This document shows, piece after piece, positions 35,922 through 47,600 of a stretch of DNA of 64,000 bases. The stretch's first letter is position 1. Every line of letters begins with the position of its first letter. This stretch comes from Branchiostoma floridae (lineage: Eukaryota; Chordata; Leptocardii; Amphioxiformes; Branchiostomatidae). Position numbers and translations under genes: made by a program. The DNA lies in NCBI RefSeq assembly GCF_000003815.2, contig NC_049987.1:24139824-24203823 (forward strand). Direction: 5' to 3'. The notes under the pieces are model-generated. The model had not been told where the DNA came from, ran no database searches, and saw nothing but the letters and a program-made list of their open reading frames with translations.

Positions 35922-38900
35922 ATGGGGAAGAAGAGGAAACAAGATCTTGAAGGTTAGTGACATTCAATTTGGATTAGCAATGAAGTGACGATTTAAAAAG
36001 ATCCACGTAGCATGCTTCTCATGATCAACCTGGCGATGACTAGTCTGCATGTCATGTCTTCGCCATCTTCTTTGTAGAAGTATTTCTACAAAATGAACTA
36101 TGAGTATCGTGAAACTTTTATTACTCTTGCAAGCCACTGTTTACGTTTCCAACAAAACAATTAGGAAAGGATCACTTCAGCGTGCTTAAAGAGTTGCTCC
36201 TAAACCATAAGTACCTGACTGTGACATTCTGCAAGATTTATCCACATTATTTTCTTTGTAGATGAATTCCTATTAAATACAAATAAATAATACAAATAGA
36301 TAATAAAAAATACAAATCCTATAACTATACCGTGCTTTTGCAAGCCACTGTTTCCAACAAAACCATGCTAACGGTGGGCTTGCAGACTTCCTCCTTTTGG
36401 TATTAATGATTTTTTTCAATACGCTTTCTGACTCAAGCAAACTATATTGCACTCTACAAAATCACTTATGGCCTCATAAAAAGCCCAATGATCGCAAATA
36501 TCGGGGTCTCTCAGTCCGGTCTACACAATTGCAGTGCAAACAGAGACTAGCTGATAAGAAAACACACGGATGTGCTGTAACAACAAAACAAGGCAATTAG
36601 AAACCGCGCTATGTGTCGGAATTCTGTTATGTATGACATACGTGAAAGCTAATGGTTATGGAAATGGTACAGTTTACAACATACAATTGCTACGGCCAGT
36701 AATTTTTCTTATCAAAATTGATGAATAATCTGTATGTGACAGTCAACAATCTCCAGAATGGGTCTCCAGAACCAACTGGAGGAAGTATGCCCACGGCAGA
36801 CCTACCTGGCGCGAACTGTCTGTTGCCGCCGTGCATCAGACTATGATGCCTGCGAATGATTGATTGACAGTAAACAATAGCCAAATCATCAGAGAGAAGT
36901 ATGATTGCTCTATGTGATCTATGTGCAATTTTTTCTGCTTCTAGGTGTCTGCAATGGCGCTTCGGATTTTTCTGATCTGACAATGACAAGAAAAGCATCT
37001 TTCACCAGTGATTCTTCTACAAAAATCACTACGACGCTTTCCACCAATCACCTGGTCACCAACACGTGTAACGCCCTCTCGCCGACAGATCAAGAACTGC
37101 AAGCCGTACCACTGGATGGAAACACTCACGCTGATAGCCATGGCGTCAAAACCTCGTCACCATCTCCGGACGAAGTGTCCTCCATCAAAAGGCACATCAT
37201 CATCAACCTCCTCATCCAATCCTTCGGCTTCCTCCTCCTCTTCACCGCGTACCAGTCACTACAGAACCTGCAGAGCAGCATCAACAGGTAACGTGCGTAG
37301 TGAGTTGAATAATTTGCATAAAGCTGTCTATACATATATAAATACATTACGTTTTGTGCCCGAACTAGAAGCCCAAAATTCGAGTCCGGTTGTGTCCCTT
37401 ACCCGACCTTCATGCTACTGGAAAAGTTTGCAGCATGTAGGACGGGGCGTTAAGCCGTGGTCCACTGTTCATTTTGATTGTCAAAAAGAGCTATTTCCCT
37501 TGGTACAATAGACTTGTAAATTCTGTACATGGAGTCCGTCTTCTCTGTCACAACTAGTGGAAGAGTAGATCTTCGCTGACTTAATCTATCACGCTCAGTT
37601 TCTTTAATTTCTTTCTTTCAACAGAGCCCGCGGTCTCGGGCTGACTTCTCTCGCCGTCCTGTACGGGACCCTGATCCCGGCCGGCCCGTTCCTCGCGCCC
37701 GTGGCCATGCGGTACTTCGGGCTGAAGTGGACCATCACGGGCTCCATGGTCACCTACGTCATCTTCAGCCTCGCGAACTACTGGGCGGAGTTTTACACCA
37801 TCATCCCCGCGTCTGTTCTCATCGGGGTGGGGGCGGCGTGTCTGTGGGCGGCCAACGGCGCGTACCTGACCCGCCTGGCCACCAGGCATGTGTTTGTTTG
37901 TTTGTTTGTTTGTTTGTTTGTTTTCTTTGATGGCACAAATAATAACAATAACAGTGAGATAAAGAAAAGTATTCTGAAAAGTACATGGAGAGTGGAAGAA
38001 ACCTACAAGGCTCATATGATGCATTCCTCCATTTAACGTAACTAAAATTAATCAAAAATAAAATGTAATAGACATAAGGTGGAAGAAAGAACATAATGAA
38101 TATATGACAACATTCGAATATAGATCAGTAGATTACTAATGAAATATAGGCCATTGTTAAGGCATATGCAGTGACAAAGGATTACAAAACAAGAAAATGG
38201 ATATGATAACAGCAATACTCAAAATGGATATAATGCTGATATTTTACAGTTGAAAATAACAAATATGAAAAGTTGACGTTCTTGCCCGTGGGATAATTGC
38301 AAGTGACAAAAGATAACAGACAAACAATGGTTAACAGTATAGTAAGCAAATACTCTTACTAGTCTTTGATTCTAGTGCTAAACTGTATCTTATCGGGTTT
38401 GACTTCGTTTTCTGAAACAATAGAAGACGAAGGATCTCACCTTTTCTACAATATGTGTGTTTTGTATTTTTAAGGAGAAAAATACGATAAAGATCGAATA
38501 CAAATTACTATATCGCAAATGATGTCTTGTTTTTATGACATCAGGTATGCTTCAGTGACCGGTCAGGACAAGGCGGCAACCATCTCCATGTTCTTCGGCA
38601 TCTTCTTCGGCATCTTCCAGACGTCTCAGATCTGGGGAAACCTGATCTCCTCCCTGGTGCTGCAGCAGGGCGCGGAGGAGCAGGGTGCTCCATCGACGGC
38701 GAACATCTCATCCTGCGGCGCCGCCAACTGTCCAGGTACTGGTGGAAGCATGACGATCCTATGTGTACAGATGTTTATGACTGTTGTAGAATTTGAGCTT
38801 TGTTGCGAATCACCCTGAGTTTTCCTCCTCTGTCAGACGTCTGATTCACTGCGCTGACTTTCCAAACGTCAATGCGATGACGTCAGAAGTGAATCAAAGT

Positions 38901-41900
38901 TTGGCGAAGGTCCGATGCATGCGGAGAAGACACTATCCCAAACGTTCTCACTGTACAAGCACAACGGTATAGCGAAAAGAAGCATAACTCCAGTTAGAAA
39001 CTCTAAAGGGAGATGTCTGATAGGCATTGAAACGTCAGCAGGTGTGTAAATATAGAATACAACACGGTGTATTCCGTATCACCCGAGGTACCAGCCCGAC
39101 CGCGGGTCGGATCGCACGACGGTCATACCCATCGGTTGCCCTCGAAAAAAATGGTTGCAACAGTAATGTTCCAACGTCCGAATCAGATATTCGAACTTTC
39201 GATGGCGCCGTACTCTGCCCACTCGAAACAGTTCGATTATTCGAATGGAGCCCGTGTGATAAGCCCGGGCCGTACGGAAGTTATCACCCGGTCCGGAACA
39301 CCCGTATCGAACGTTTTTGCGTCACAGGTATGACATAAAAGAAAACTCTAACATCCTATGCTCTACCAGCCTGATGAGATTATTTTCGCAACTGTCCAGG
39401 TGGTAGCGCCGGCAACCTGGTGATCCCGCCCTACAACCTGCGTGTGACCCTCATCAGCATCTACCTGGCGTGCGGCGTGCTGGCCGTGATCATCATGGCT
39501 CTGTTCGCCGACAGGGAGGCAGGGAAGGGAGTCTTCTCCTGTGGGAAGACATCCAAGCCACGCGGAGGAAAAGGTTAATCTTTAAAAAAAACCTTGTCCT
39601 GCTGAGGCTTTTTTGTCAATTAACCCCTCTGAACTGGTTAATTAATCTGAACAGTAAAACTTGACCTATTCTGTGCTACTGCTGCAGATTTACTTTCCCA
39701 ATCAATGTAGTTTGCTGCGGTATGCGAGAAATGCCCCGAACCCTATAGATAATGGACCCCTATACAGGCATTATATGTGTCCATCCCGTATATATACGGG
39801 CTCATCGGCTGGTTTCCAATGGAACTCTGGATCAATATTCAACAAATCAATAAACATAAACTTTACCTTTCAACACAAAATAAGTTAAACATTAACAACT
39901 CAAAATCACAGAGCTTATCACATCAATAACCACATAACAACAACAAACTTCAAAATCAATTCATTTTCAAACAAAATACTAGGTCTGCCATCAGAATTTA
40001 CCTGGATTGCAAAGACGGCCGTCTCTGCGGTCAAGAGCAAGTAGGCAGGTAGCCCCTCGTAGCTCCTCTTCTCATCTTTTGCTGGATGTACTTGTTCACC
40101 TTTATCCATGGGGTAACCTATATCCGTTGTTTATAAAGACAGGCTATTTTTGTATACCAAGTCGAAGGACTTTAAAATATTTTGAAAATGTTCCAGTTTG
40201 CAGTCGATATCCGTCGACATGATATCCATAGATACCCTGTTTTTACAATCAACGGATATAGGTTACCCAACGAATAAAGGTAAACCGGCGTTATATACTT
40301 GTCGATACTGCATTTAAATGATGTATCGATGTTGCAGGAGATGATGGACAAGCTCATGGCGATGAGGAAGATGAAGAAGAGACACCAGCTGACTGCCAGC
40401 ATCTCTGTGAGAGGTTCCTGTCAGCCTGGAGGTTCATGTTCCGGGAGAAGAGGATGATGCTGCTCATCCCCCTCATCATGTACGGGACCATGGAGCAGGC
40501 CCTCAACGTCGCCATTTTCACACAGGTAATACACACGTCTTTCAGGATATGACAATGAAGCATAGGAGTCCTTGAGACACAAATGGTCCATTCAAATGTC
40601 TAGTTCGTGAATCACCTTCAAAATACTGCCAATTCATAACCTTGCGTTATCATTATTACCACCCATACCATCTGAGGCAAAACAACAATGTGTCCTAAAG
40701 TTTCTGAACGTATTGCTGCTACCTATTAGTAAGTAAGTACCAAGCTTGTACAACTCTAATTGTACTGTATCCTTGTTTGTTTACTGATTGTCAAATATGA
40801 CCTATGGCAAAGTAGTCAATATCTATCATTGCTATATCTTTTTCTACCCTAGGCGTTTGTGAGCTGTACTCTGGGGACACAATGCTTCGACTAAATGATC
40901 ATCTGTTGCAACAGACAGAAAACAAGAGTAGTGTTTAAAAAACATGCTCGCGACTTTGACTTATTATAATTTCATCATATCCTTCCCCACCCAGGCGTTT
41001 GTGAGCTGTACCCTGGGGATCCACTGGATCGGCTGGGTGATGATCTGTTTCGGCGTGTGTGACGCCATCAGCGCGCTTCTGGTGGGCAGGCTCAGGAAAT
41101 GGGTACCAAGGTGAACTTCGACTCAACTAAAACAAGAGTAACAGTGTTCAAAAATACACACCGGCGACGTGAGGGTTACTAGGAAGGAATTGATAAGTTT
41201 CGGTCTTTGTCGTTGAAGGTGGTATGGAGTACATATGGACCCAGGTAGTATTTGATTCGCTATTGGTGTGCATGCTCAAGATATGGGTACATAGGTGAAA
41301 TGCAATTTAAAGAAAACAGGAAAACTCCGGAAACTGACATGCAGTGGGGAGGGGTATAAATGAACACTTATGTTCACTAACAAAAGGAAAATCGTCTTGA
41401 ACGCATTGTGAACAATGAATACTACGTGTGTCTATCTTTTAATTGCAACAACTACGATGAGTAGGCATAGTTGGTCCCTTACCTTTCACCTTTCTTCTCC
41501 TTCCAGACAGGTGCTGTTCGGGACAGCTGCGGTGCTGAACCTGGCCCTGATGATTGAGATGCTGACCGTGAAGCCGCACCCTGACCTCACCGCGCTGTTC
41601 TTCGTGCATGCCGGGCTGTGGGGCGTGGCGGACGGCATCTGGCAGACACAGATCAACTGTAGGTTTCGTTAGATCTAGACTAGCGCTAGTTCACCTTTAT
41701 CCGCGGGGAAACCTATATCCGTGTTTTTAAAGCCACCACACATGGCATTTAGTGATATGAAGCCGACAGGCGGTGCAATATGTTTTTAAAACATTGCAAT
41801 TTGAAACCATCGTCCGTCGACTTGATATTCCAAATACCCTGTCTTAAGTAATAACTGATCTAGGTTACCCCTTAGATAAAGATAAAGTAGCGTTACTTTT

Positions 41901-42469
41901 TCAGCAATCTAGAGAAAGTAGAAAGGCACTATGACACTTATAACATTTATATATCCTGGTAAATCCACGGCCGGAAACACAATTTTTCCGGTAGTCTTGA
42001 TGCTAAAACGTTTGCCACCGAGGAAAAGAATGGCCTCTAGGCTACCTTCATTGTCTATTCATTTGTGTGTTTGTTAGTTTGTTTGTTTGTTAGTTTGTTT
42101 GTTTGTTTATTTAATATTTGTCCGTCAACTGTAGTTGTTGTCGATCAGATGGTTTGATCCGCATAGAAGGTCAGTAAATCCCCGTTTTGCTTACGTGGTT
42201 GACACCCAGCTTCCTTCCCATCATCCCTAGCGCTGTACGGCGTGCTGTTTCCGGGGCAACAAGAGGTGGCCTTCCCCATGGACGGGTTCTGGGGCGCCGT
42301 GGGGTACACCATCTCATTTGCATATGGCGGGTACCTCTGCGCTGACGTCAAGATCGTCATCCTATTGGTCCTGCTCGTCGTTTCTATGGCAACTTACGGC
42401 GCAGTGGAGGTGATGGAGAAGAAAAGGTCGAAGGAGGATGGAGAGACCGCAGAAGAAAAAACGGAGTGA
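35922..42469 (+). CDS. Gene C1: UNC-93-like multi-pass membrane protein (9 exons, 564 aa)
   Basis: Coding exons: 35922-35952, 36945-37287, 37625-37885, 38545-38735, 39400-39573, 40338-40525, 40995-41110, 41507-41658, 42231-42469, totalling 1695 nt in frame. The 31-nt first exon (MGKKRKQDLE-G) was chosen because its phase fits exon 2 and C2 has one of the same length. Seen: the first membrane helix with [42 protein letters not shown], an extracellular SSCGAANCPG loop, MLLIPLIMYGTMEQA, and GLWGVADGIWQTQIN. Known: UNC-93 proteins are MFS-like, usually about 12 helices. C. elegans UNC-93 regulates a potassium channel and vertebrate UNC93B1 escorts Toll-like receptors. This copy looks closest to the UNC93A type. 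Intron 3 needs a GC donor (ACCAG|GCATGT). Confidence 0.9.
37886..37922. repeat. GC donor followed by (TTTG)n, C1 intron 3
   Basis: The intron begins GCATGT and runs directly into about seven TTTG units. The next exon at 38545 needs an incoming phase 2, which only the CCAG|GC junction supplies; the nearby GT would shift the frame. The same TTTG repeat follows the duplicated exon edges of C3. Confidence 0.7.
37923..38544. other. Rest of C1 intron 3
   Basis: AT-rich sequence without recognisable genes or repeats, ending in the acceptor GACATCAG. Confidence 0.6.
38870..39050 (+). mobile_element. Retroelement-tail-like fragment in C1 intron 4
   Basis: ATGTCTGATAGGCATTGAAAC at about 39012 resembles a degraded version of the GGTGTCTGATAGACACC..GAAAC foldback at 32674-32695. 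Just after it (about 39075-39300) is a CG-rich patch framed by TATCACCCGAGG and TTATCACCCGGTCC, of unknown nature. Confidence 0.35.
40094..40284. mobile_element. MITE family copy 1, C1 intron 5
   Basis: The left end TTCACCTTTATCC then GGGTAACCTATATCCGTTG is complementary to the right end CAACGGATATAGGTTACCC then ATAAAGGTAAAC. Two relatives lie at about 41688-41886 and 50914-51105. Confidence 0.85.
40853..40960 (+). pseudogene. Decayed partial duplicate of C1 exon 7
   Basis: CCCTAG|GCGTTTGTGAGCTGTACTCTGGGGA copies the acceptor and the first 26 nt of exon 7 (40995), then diverges and stops. A stretch further on (ACAAGAGTAGTGTTTAAAAA) copies intron sequence after exon 7 (about 41132). So exon 7 with flanks was duplicated and the left copy has decayed with an internal deletion. 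Confidence 0.7.
41688..41886. mobile_element. MITE family copy 2, C1 intron 8
   Basis: TTCACCTTTATCCGCGGGG.AACCTATATCCGTG at the left and GATCTAGGTTACCCC plus ATAAAG at the right; same family as 40094-40284, with AGTTCACC in front. Confidence 0.8.
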
Positions 42470-42591
42470 CGAAAATGCGGCTGAAAAGGATTCACAACTT
42501 CAATCATTCGTATGAAGCTATACATTGCTGAACGAAGACTTGTTGGTAAGCGCTTTAGTTCGTGTAAGGAAATTTCGCGTAAAGTTTTTAT

Positions 42592-42733
42592 CTTTTACTA
42601 CGTCGATTTTCGTCACAAATTCTCTCTAGAATACACTCTAGCAGTGCGACAAGGTTCATCACTGATGATGTGTCCTGGCATTGTCGGACAGTTTTCTAGA
42701 GAGAATTTGAGATGAAAGTCGACGTAGTAAAAA
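42592..42733. mobile_element. Short MITE in C1 3' region
   Basis: TTTTACTACGTCGATTTTCG and its partner CGACGTAGTAAAA, with further pairing ATTCTCTCTAGA / TCTAGAGAGAAT. About 140 bp and non-coding; the right arm carries a few mismatches. Confidence 0.85.
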
Positions 42734-43154
42734 AATTAAACTTAAACACAAATTTGCTTACAAACAAGCCTTCGGTCATTCATGAGACCCTTCTCAAGTT
42801 CAACTGACCAAAGGCCTGTGTCACGTGAGCATAACGGAAGTGTGAACAGCAAATTAAAATGTTGTCTCCTATGTAAATAGACCAACAAATTGACCTCCGG
42901 ATCATAAATGAACTGTAACAGGACCTTCGAATTCAAAGGAGGTTGTTTACATGTCCTTGATATCCTCCCTGTATCTGGTATATTAGTATATTATGAAGTA
43001 CAAAACCAAGCCTCACACCGAGAGATGAGTAGTAAACAAATAAACACATAAACAAAAGAGATTGAACACAAACGTTGTCCGAAAATTAGCTGCTTCTTAG
43101 CGGTATTGTGTAAAGTCAAGTCAAGTACCATCGTTTTGATGTGTTGTATATTGA

Positions 43155-43225
43155 TGTTCTTATACATATTGTGTACGTATACATATTGTGTACGTATACA
43201 TGTTGTGTACGTATACATGTTGTGT
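43155..43225. repeat. TACGTATACAT minisatellite
   Basis: Three to four copies of a 19-bp unit, TTGTGTACGTATACATATG-like, downstream of C1. Confidence 0.85.
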
Positions 43226-43384
43226 TTGGTACATAAAAGCTCGTATACATACTGTGTAAGTTCATTTGATATATATGGATGTTTAATTGTAGCTATATAG
43301 ATCAAATCACATGTACGTGTTTGTAAATGTATGATAGATCATGATAGAATTAGGTTTTTGTAACACTTAACGTTAAGTGTGTGT

Positions 43385-43390
43385 AATAAA
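43385..43390 (+). terminator. Probable poly(A) signal of C1
   Basis: AATAAA about 915 nt after the C1 stop, followed by AT-rich then GT-rich sequence. It is the best-looking signal in the C1-C2 spacer. Confidence 0.45.
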
Positions 43391-43649
43391 GTTCATTTTT
43401 AGAATAATGTCTGTCTTACTCATTACGCGTTGTCTCTGCTGTTGAATTACTACGAGCTTTATTGACACGACAAAAAGTAAAGTCACTTTTATCTATTAAT
43501 TGGGTAGTGATAATGGGGTACTTTTGCTCTCCATGCAGGGGTTAGGCTCAGGCTGTTTTGTGGCACCTTATTATGCGTTTATCGGGCTTCGGAGGGGGGG
43601 GGGGGGGGTATGTATAGCTAGGTAGTCGACAAAAACAATCCTACTTATA

Positions 43650-44400
43650 AAATGCCTACAAAAACGTCAAACAGCCAAAGCTATGAGGATAGCTTTAGCA
43701 ATCCCCAAACCCGTGTACAAATGTTAAGCTTAATACGGCGACCTTTTTCTGTTAAAATTCTTACTTTTTGGCTCACTTACATGTTTTGCATCAAAAGATC
43801 AGACAGTCCTTCGCTACCAAAGTTTAGTCGAAAAAAGACTTGCTTGTGTTGTTATATGCTTGTGGAGTAGGGTACTTGATTAAGAAATCCAAAAGACGCG
43901 TACTACGCACGCTGTGTTTTGTTGAGATTCTTATCTTATAGCTCACTTAATATGCCTTGCATCAAAAGATCAGCCAGCCAATCGCCATCAAAGTTCAGTC
44001 GAACGAAAGACGGCCTTCACAGTACGGCACGTCAGACCCGCTTTGCCGATCGCAGCAGAACCGACGCCGTCACCCGCGCCAGACGGATGTGAGAAAAACA
44101 GCCAAAGCCTAACTTATGAGGGTAGGCTACTTTAGCAATCCCCAAACCCGTGCAAACTCGTGGACACTTTTTAAGCTTGATACGTACTCTACTTTGTTGA
44201 GATTCTTATTTTATAGCTCATGTTTACATGTTTTGCATCAAAAGATCAGCCAGCCAATCGCTATCAAAGTTCAGTGGAACAAATGAACAAAAGACGGCCT
44301 TCACAGTACGGCACATCTGACACTCATTGCCGGTTACATCACAACCGACGCCGTCACCCGCGACAGATGAATGTGAATAAAACAGCGCGACAGACCTTGC
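43650..44400. repeat. Threefold diverged tandem repeat upstream of C2
   Basis: Three rounds share AACAGCCAAAGC..ATGAGG, AGCAATCCCCAAACCCGTG, TTGCATCAAAAGATCAG and ATCAAAGTTCAGT. The last two rounds also share GACGGCCTTCACAGTACGGCA and CCGACGCCGTCACCCGCG. They lie 200-950 bp before the C2 start codon, so promoter elements may be multiplied. Confidence 0.8.
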
Positions 44401-44612
44401 TCCTGTTTAGCGAGAGTAAACAATAAGTTACCGATGAAGGCGGGACGGAGCAGCGCGACCGGTCACACGACAGAATCTTGTGTAAGAGCCTCGGAGCTAG
44501 GAGGGCGGCTGAAGTGTCGCATGGCACTAAACGTTGTCCATGTGTATGTTTACCCTGGATAAACAGTTCTAACTTCAGTCTTCAACTGCTGAGAACTGCA
44601 GAACAAGTACTC

Positions 44613-47600
44613 ATGGAGGGGGCAGAAAGACTGGATTATAGAGGTAAGACTTCTGTACGAAATTGACAACAAGTGTCAACAATTGTATTCGCGTTTATGT
44701 TACTGTGAGTAGGTATGAATCATATAAGAGCACTTTTATGGCTTTCCTATCAGTTGTCGCATCATAAGTAGCATTATTGTTTTGATTAAGATGTGATACG
44801 TTGTTAAAAATGACGATGAATCGTGTATGTTACGTATATACACAATACACTAGCCGATTCAAAATGGATCAATTCATTGCAAATATTGAAGTTGGAACAA
44901 ATATTTACGTTTAAGTCTCATGATGCAGATATCATGAGACAAAAATCGTTGGCAGAAATTGAGCGCTATATGTAGAATAGGTTACGTCTTTTATATCTAA
45001 TAACCAAAGCTAGTTGTAAGATTTCCAGACTGTCCTTTTGAACAGCATGTTGCTCCGTTTGTTTTTGTGATTCGGGGTGACCAGAGTCAACAGGAGGTCC
45101 CAGGTATGAATGGATTGGGACAGCGTTACTATGGAGATGGTGTAATGATTGACGTCAGGGCCTCCAGCAATGGCGACGGCGCACGTCCCAAGGATTAACA
45201 GAACCATTCTATTTCCACACACAAAAATACCACAACGATGCTTCAAACCGCATTTTCACCATCTTCACGTCTAAGCAAGGGTGTTACGATGTTCAAATCA
45301 TAAATTTTTGATAGTTTTCATACGAAAGTTTTTTTTTTCACAAACACTCCAATAACGCTGCCTATTATGCAGATCCTATTAGACAGATTGCCATAATATT
45401 GACGTTCCTACTGGCCCACCCTTTCATCCATCCCGTTTATATGACACGGTGTTTGGCAGTATCATTAACAACCGCAATGATTTATAACCAATTACAAAGT
45501 TTGCAGTAAACACAGACCTTTTAAACTCATTTCCGCGTGTTTTTATCGCCATATACAAAGACACGTATTAATAACGAACAGTGGCGCCACGCTCTTGAAA
45601 ATACTGCACAACAGGAGGGAAATATATTCGAAAACATAAAACATGTACATGTTATGGGATCGTACAAACGAGGAAATGTAAGAAGGTACAACTCATTTGT
45701 CAGTCACAACTATACTAACAGATGCTCAGTAATGAACAACGGACGTGCCTATATTTAACATATAAAAATCGAAATATTAACAATGTTAACAATGACGATT
45801 CATTATGAAAATGTTTGGTTTCTTACAGTTACAACTTTTTAAAGCCATAATAATTATGTCTAATCAAAGAAAACCAAACGTGATCCTCTGAGTAGACTAT
45901 ATACGGTAGGAATTTCAGATAAAGTATTTATATTCAAAATTGAAATACACAAATTTTCCATATTTTGACGTTTCTGTTTGCCTAGGAGTAGAAGGGACCG
46001 ACAACGTCGCCTTCGACTTCTCGGACATGCGGAATTTCTCTGACATGAGGATGACCCGAGCGGCGACCCTGGACGAAGCAGAACTGGACCAGCTCACGGA
46101 CCTGTTTTCCGACTTTCCCCTGGCCGGAGAGGAACAGCCGCCGATTTCCCTGGAGCCTTTACCTTCCAACCACTCAACAGACAACAGGAAAGACAATAAA
46201 AACGTCAACGGCACGCCAAACACAGAGGCTGTGGAAAACAATCGTCCTCAGCGCGTTTCGGTTACATCCAACACTGCGTCGTCTGCCGCAAAGAAGCGGA
46301 GGCTCATGATTAACCTCATTGTGCAGAGCTTCGGGTTCCTCCTGCTCTTCACCGCCTACCAATCGCTTCAGAACCTACAGAGCAGTATCAACGACGACCG
46401 GAACATCGGTCAGACTTCTCTCGCCGTTCTCTACGGTGTCCTCATCCCCTCCTGTCCATTCCTAGCGCCGGTCGTGATGGGCCTCTTGGGCCTCAAGTGG
46501 ACCATCACTGGATCCATGGCGTTGTACGTTGTCTTCACCATCGCGAACTATTGGTTAGAGTTCTACACCCTGATCCCTGCGTCTGTGCTGGTCGGGGCGG
46601 CTGCTGCGTGTCTGTGGGCGGCGAACGGCGCGTATCTTACCGAACTGGCCATCAAATACGCACAGGTAGGGAGACCAATGTCAAATGCTCCTGGGCAGCA
46701 TGTTTGAAGGCACACAACCATTTAAAAATACCACAAAGAACAGTCAGTAAAAATTGCAGACTCATGCAATGTCAGAAATTTGAATTTTAATAACTTTGAA
46801 AATGGAGAAAATTACAAATACAGCAGAAGCCGCTTAATTGCACGGCCTATTTGCCAGTGAATTTCGTGCAATTATCCAGCTGGTACAATAATGTACTAAT
46901 GCGAAGTTGTCTAGCTGGACCGCACCAGTTAGGGATTTGGGGGATTCCGTGAAGTTAACAGAAGTGTGCTTTAATCCGTTGTGCAGTTAGCTAGCTTCTA
47001 TTGTATTTCTCGCATAATTGCCGCAGGTCAGCAAGGAGAACCTCTCGGTGGTCATCACCCGATTCTTCGGCATCTTCTTCGGCATCTTCCAGACCTCCCA
47101 GATCTGGGGTAACCTGATCTCCTCGCTGGTGCTCCGGCAGCGCGCGGAGAGCCCCGGACCGGTCCCCGAGGCGAACCTGACCCACTGCGGCGCGTCTCAC
47201 TGCCCGGATGCCGGGGACGTTAGTTTTACTCTCCCGCAGGGCCATTCTCTCCGCGTGACGCTCATCAGTATCTACCTGGCCTGCGGCGTTCTGGCTGTGC
47301 TTATCATGGCTCTGTTTGCCGACAGGATGAAGGAGTCGGAGCTACAGGTAAGTTGTATTATTTACTCCACATAATGGCACAGAATGAAAGCAGTTTGCCG
47401 ACAGGATCTAGGTCAAGGGACTAGGTAGTAGGTAGTAGTAGTAGCCAACAGGATGAAGGAGTCGGAGCTACAGGTAAGCTGTACTATTTACTCCACAACA
47501 TTGGCAGAGAATGAAAGCAATCTTACGCCAAATAGCAATTTCTCAAGCAAATGGATATACGTTTGGAAAGTTTCCAAAATCATATTCATTTGGTTGAGTA

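Larger units (their letters stand above)
42470..44612. other. C1 3' region and C2 upstream region
   Basis: It contains a MITE (42592-42733), a strong poly(A) signal for C1 (AATAAA at 43385, within GTGTAATAAAGTTCA), a short TACGTATACAT minisatellite (43155-43225), a G run at 43594 and the tandem repeat at 43650-44400. No extra gene is supported. Confidence 0.65.

Noticed and set aside
36905-36944. C1 start at MLYVIYVQFFLLLG
   Set aside because: It looks like a signal peptide but is the polypyrimidine tract and acceptor of intron 1 (TTTTCTGCTTCTAG) read as protein; C2 has an acceptor at the same place.
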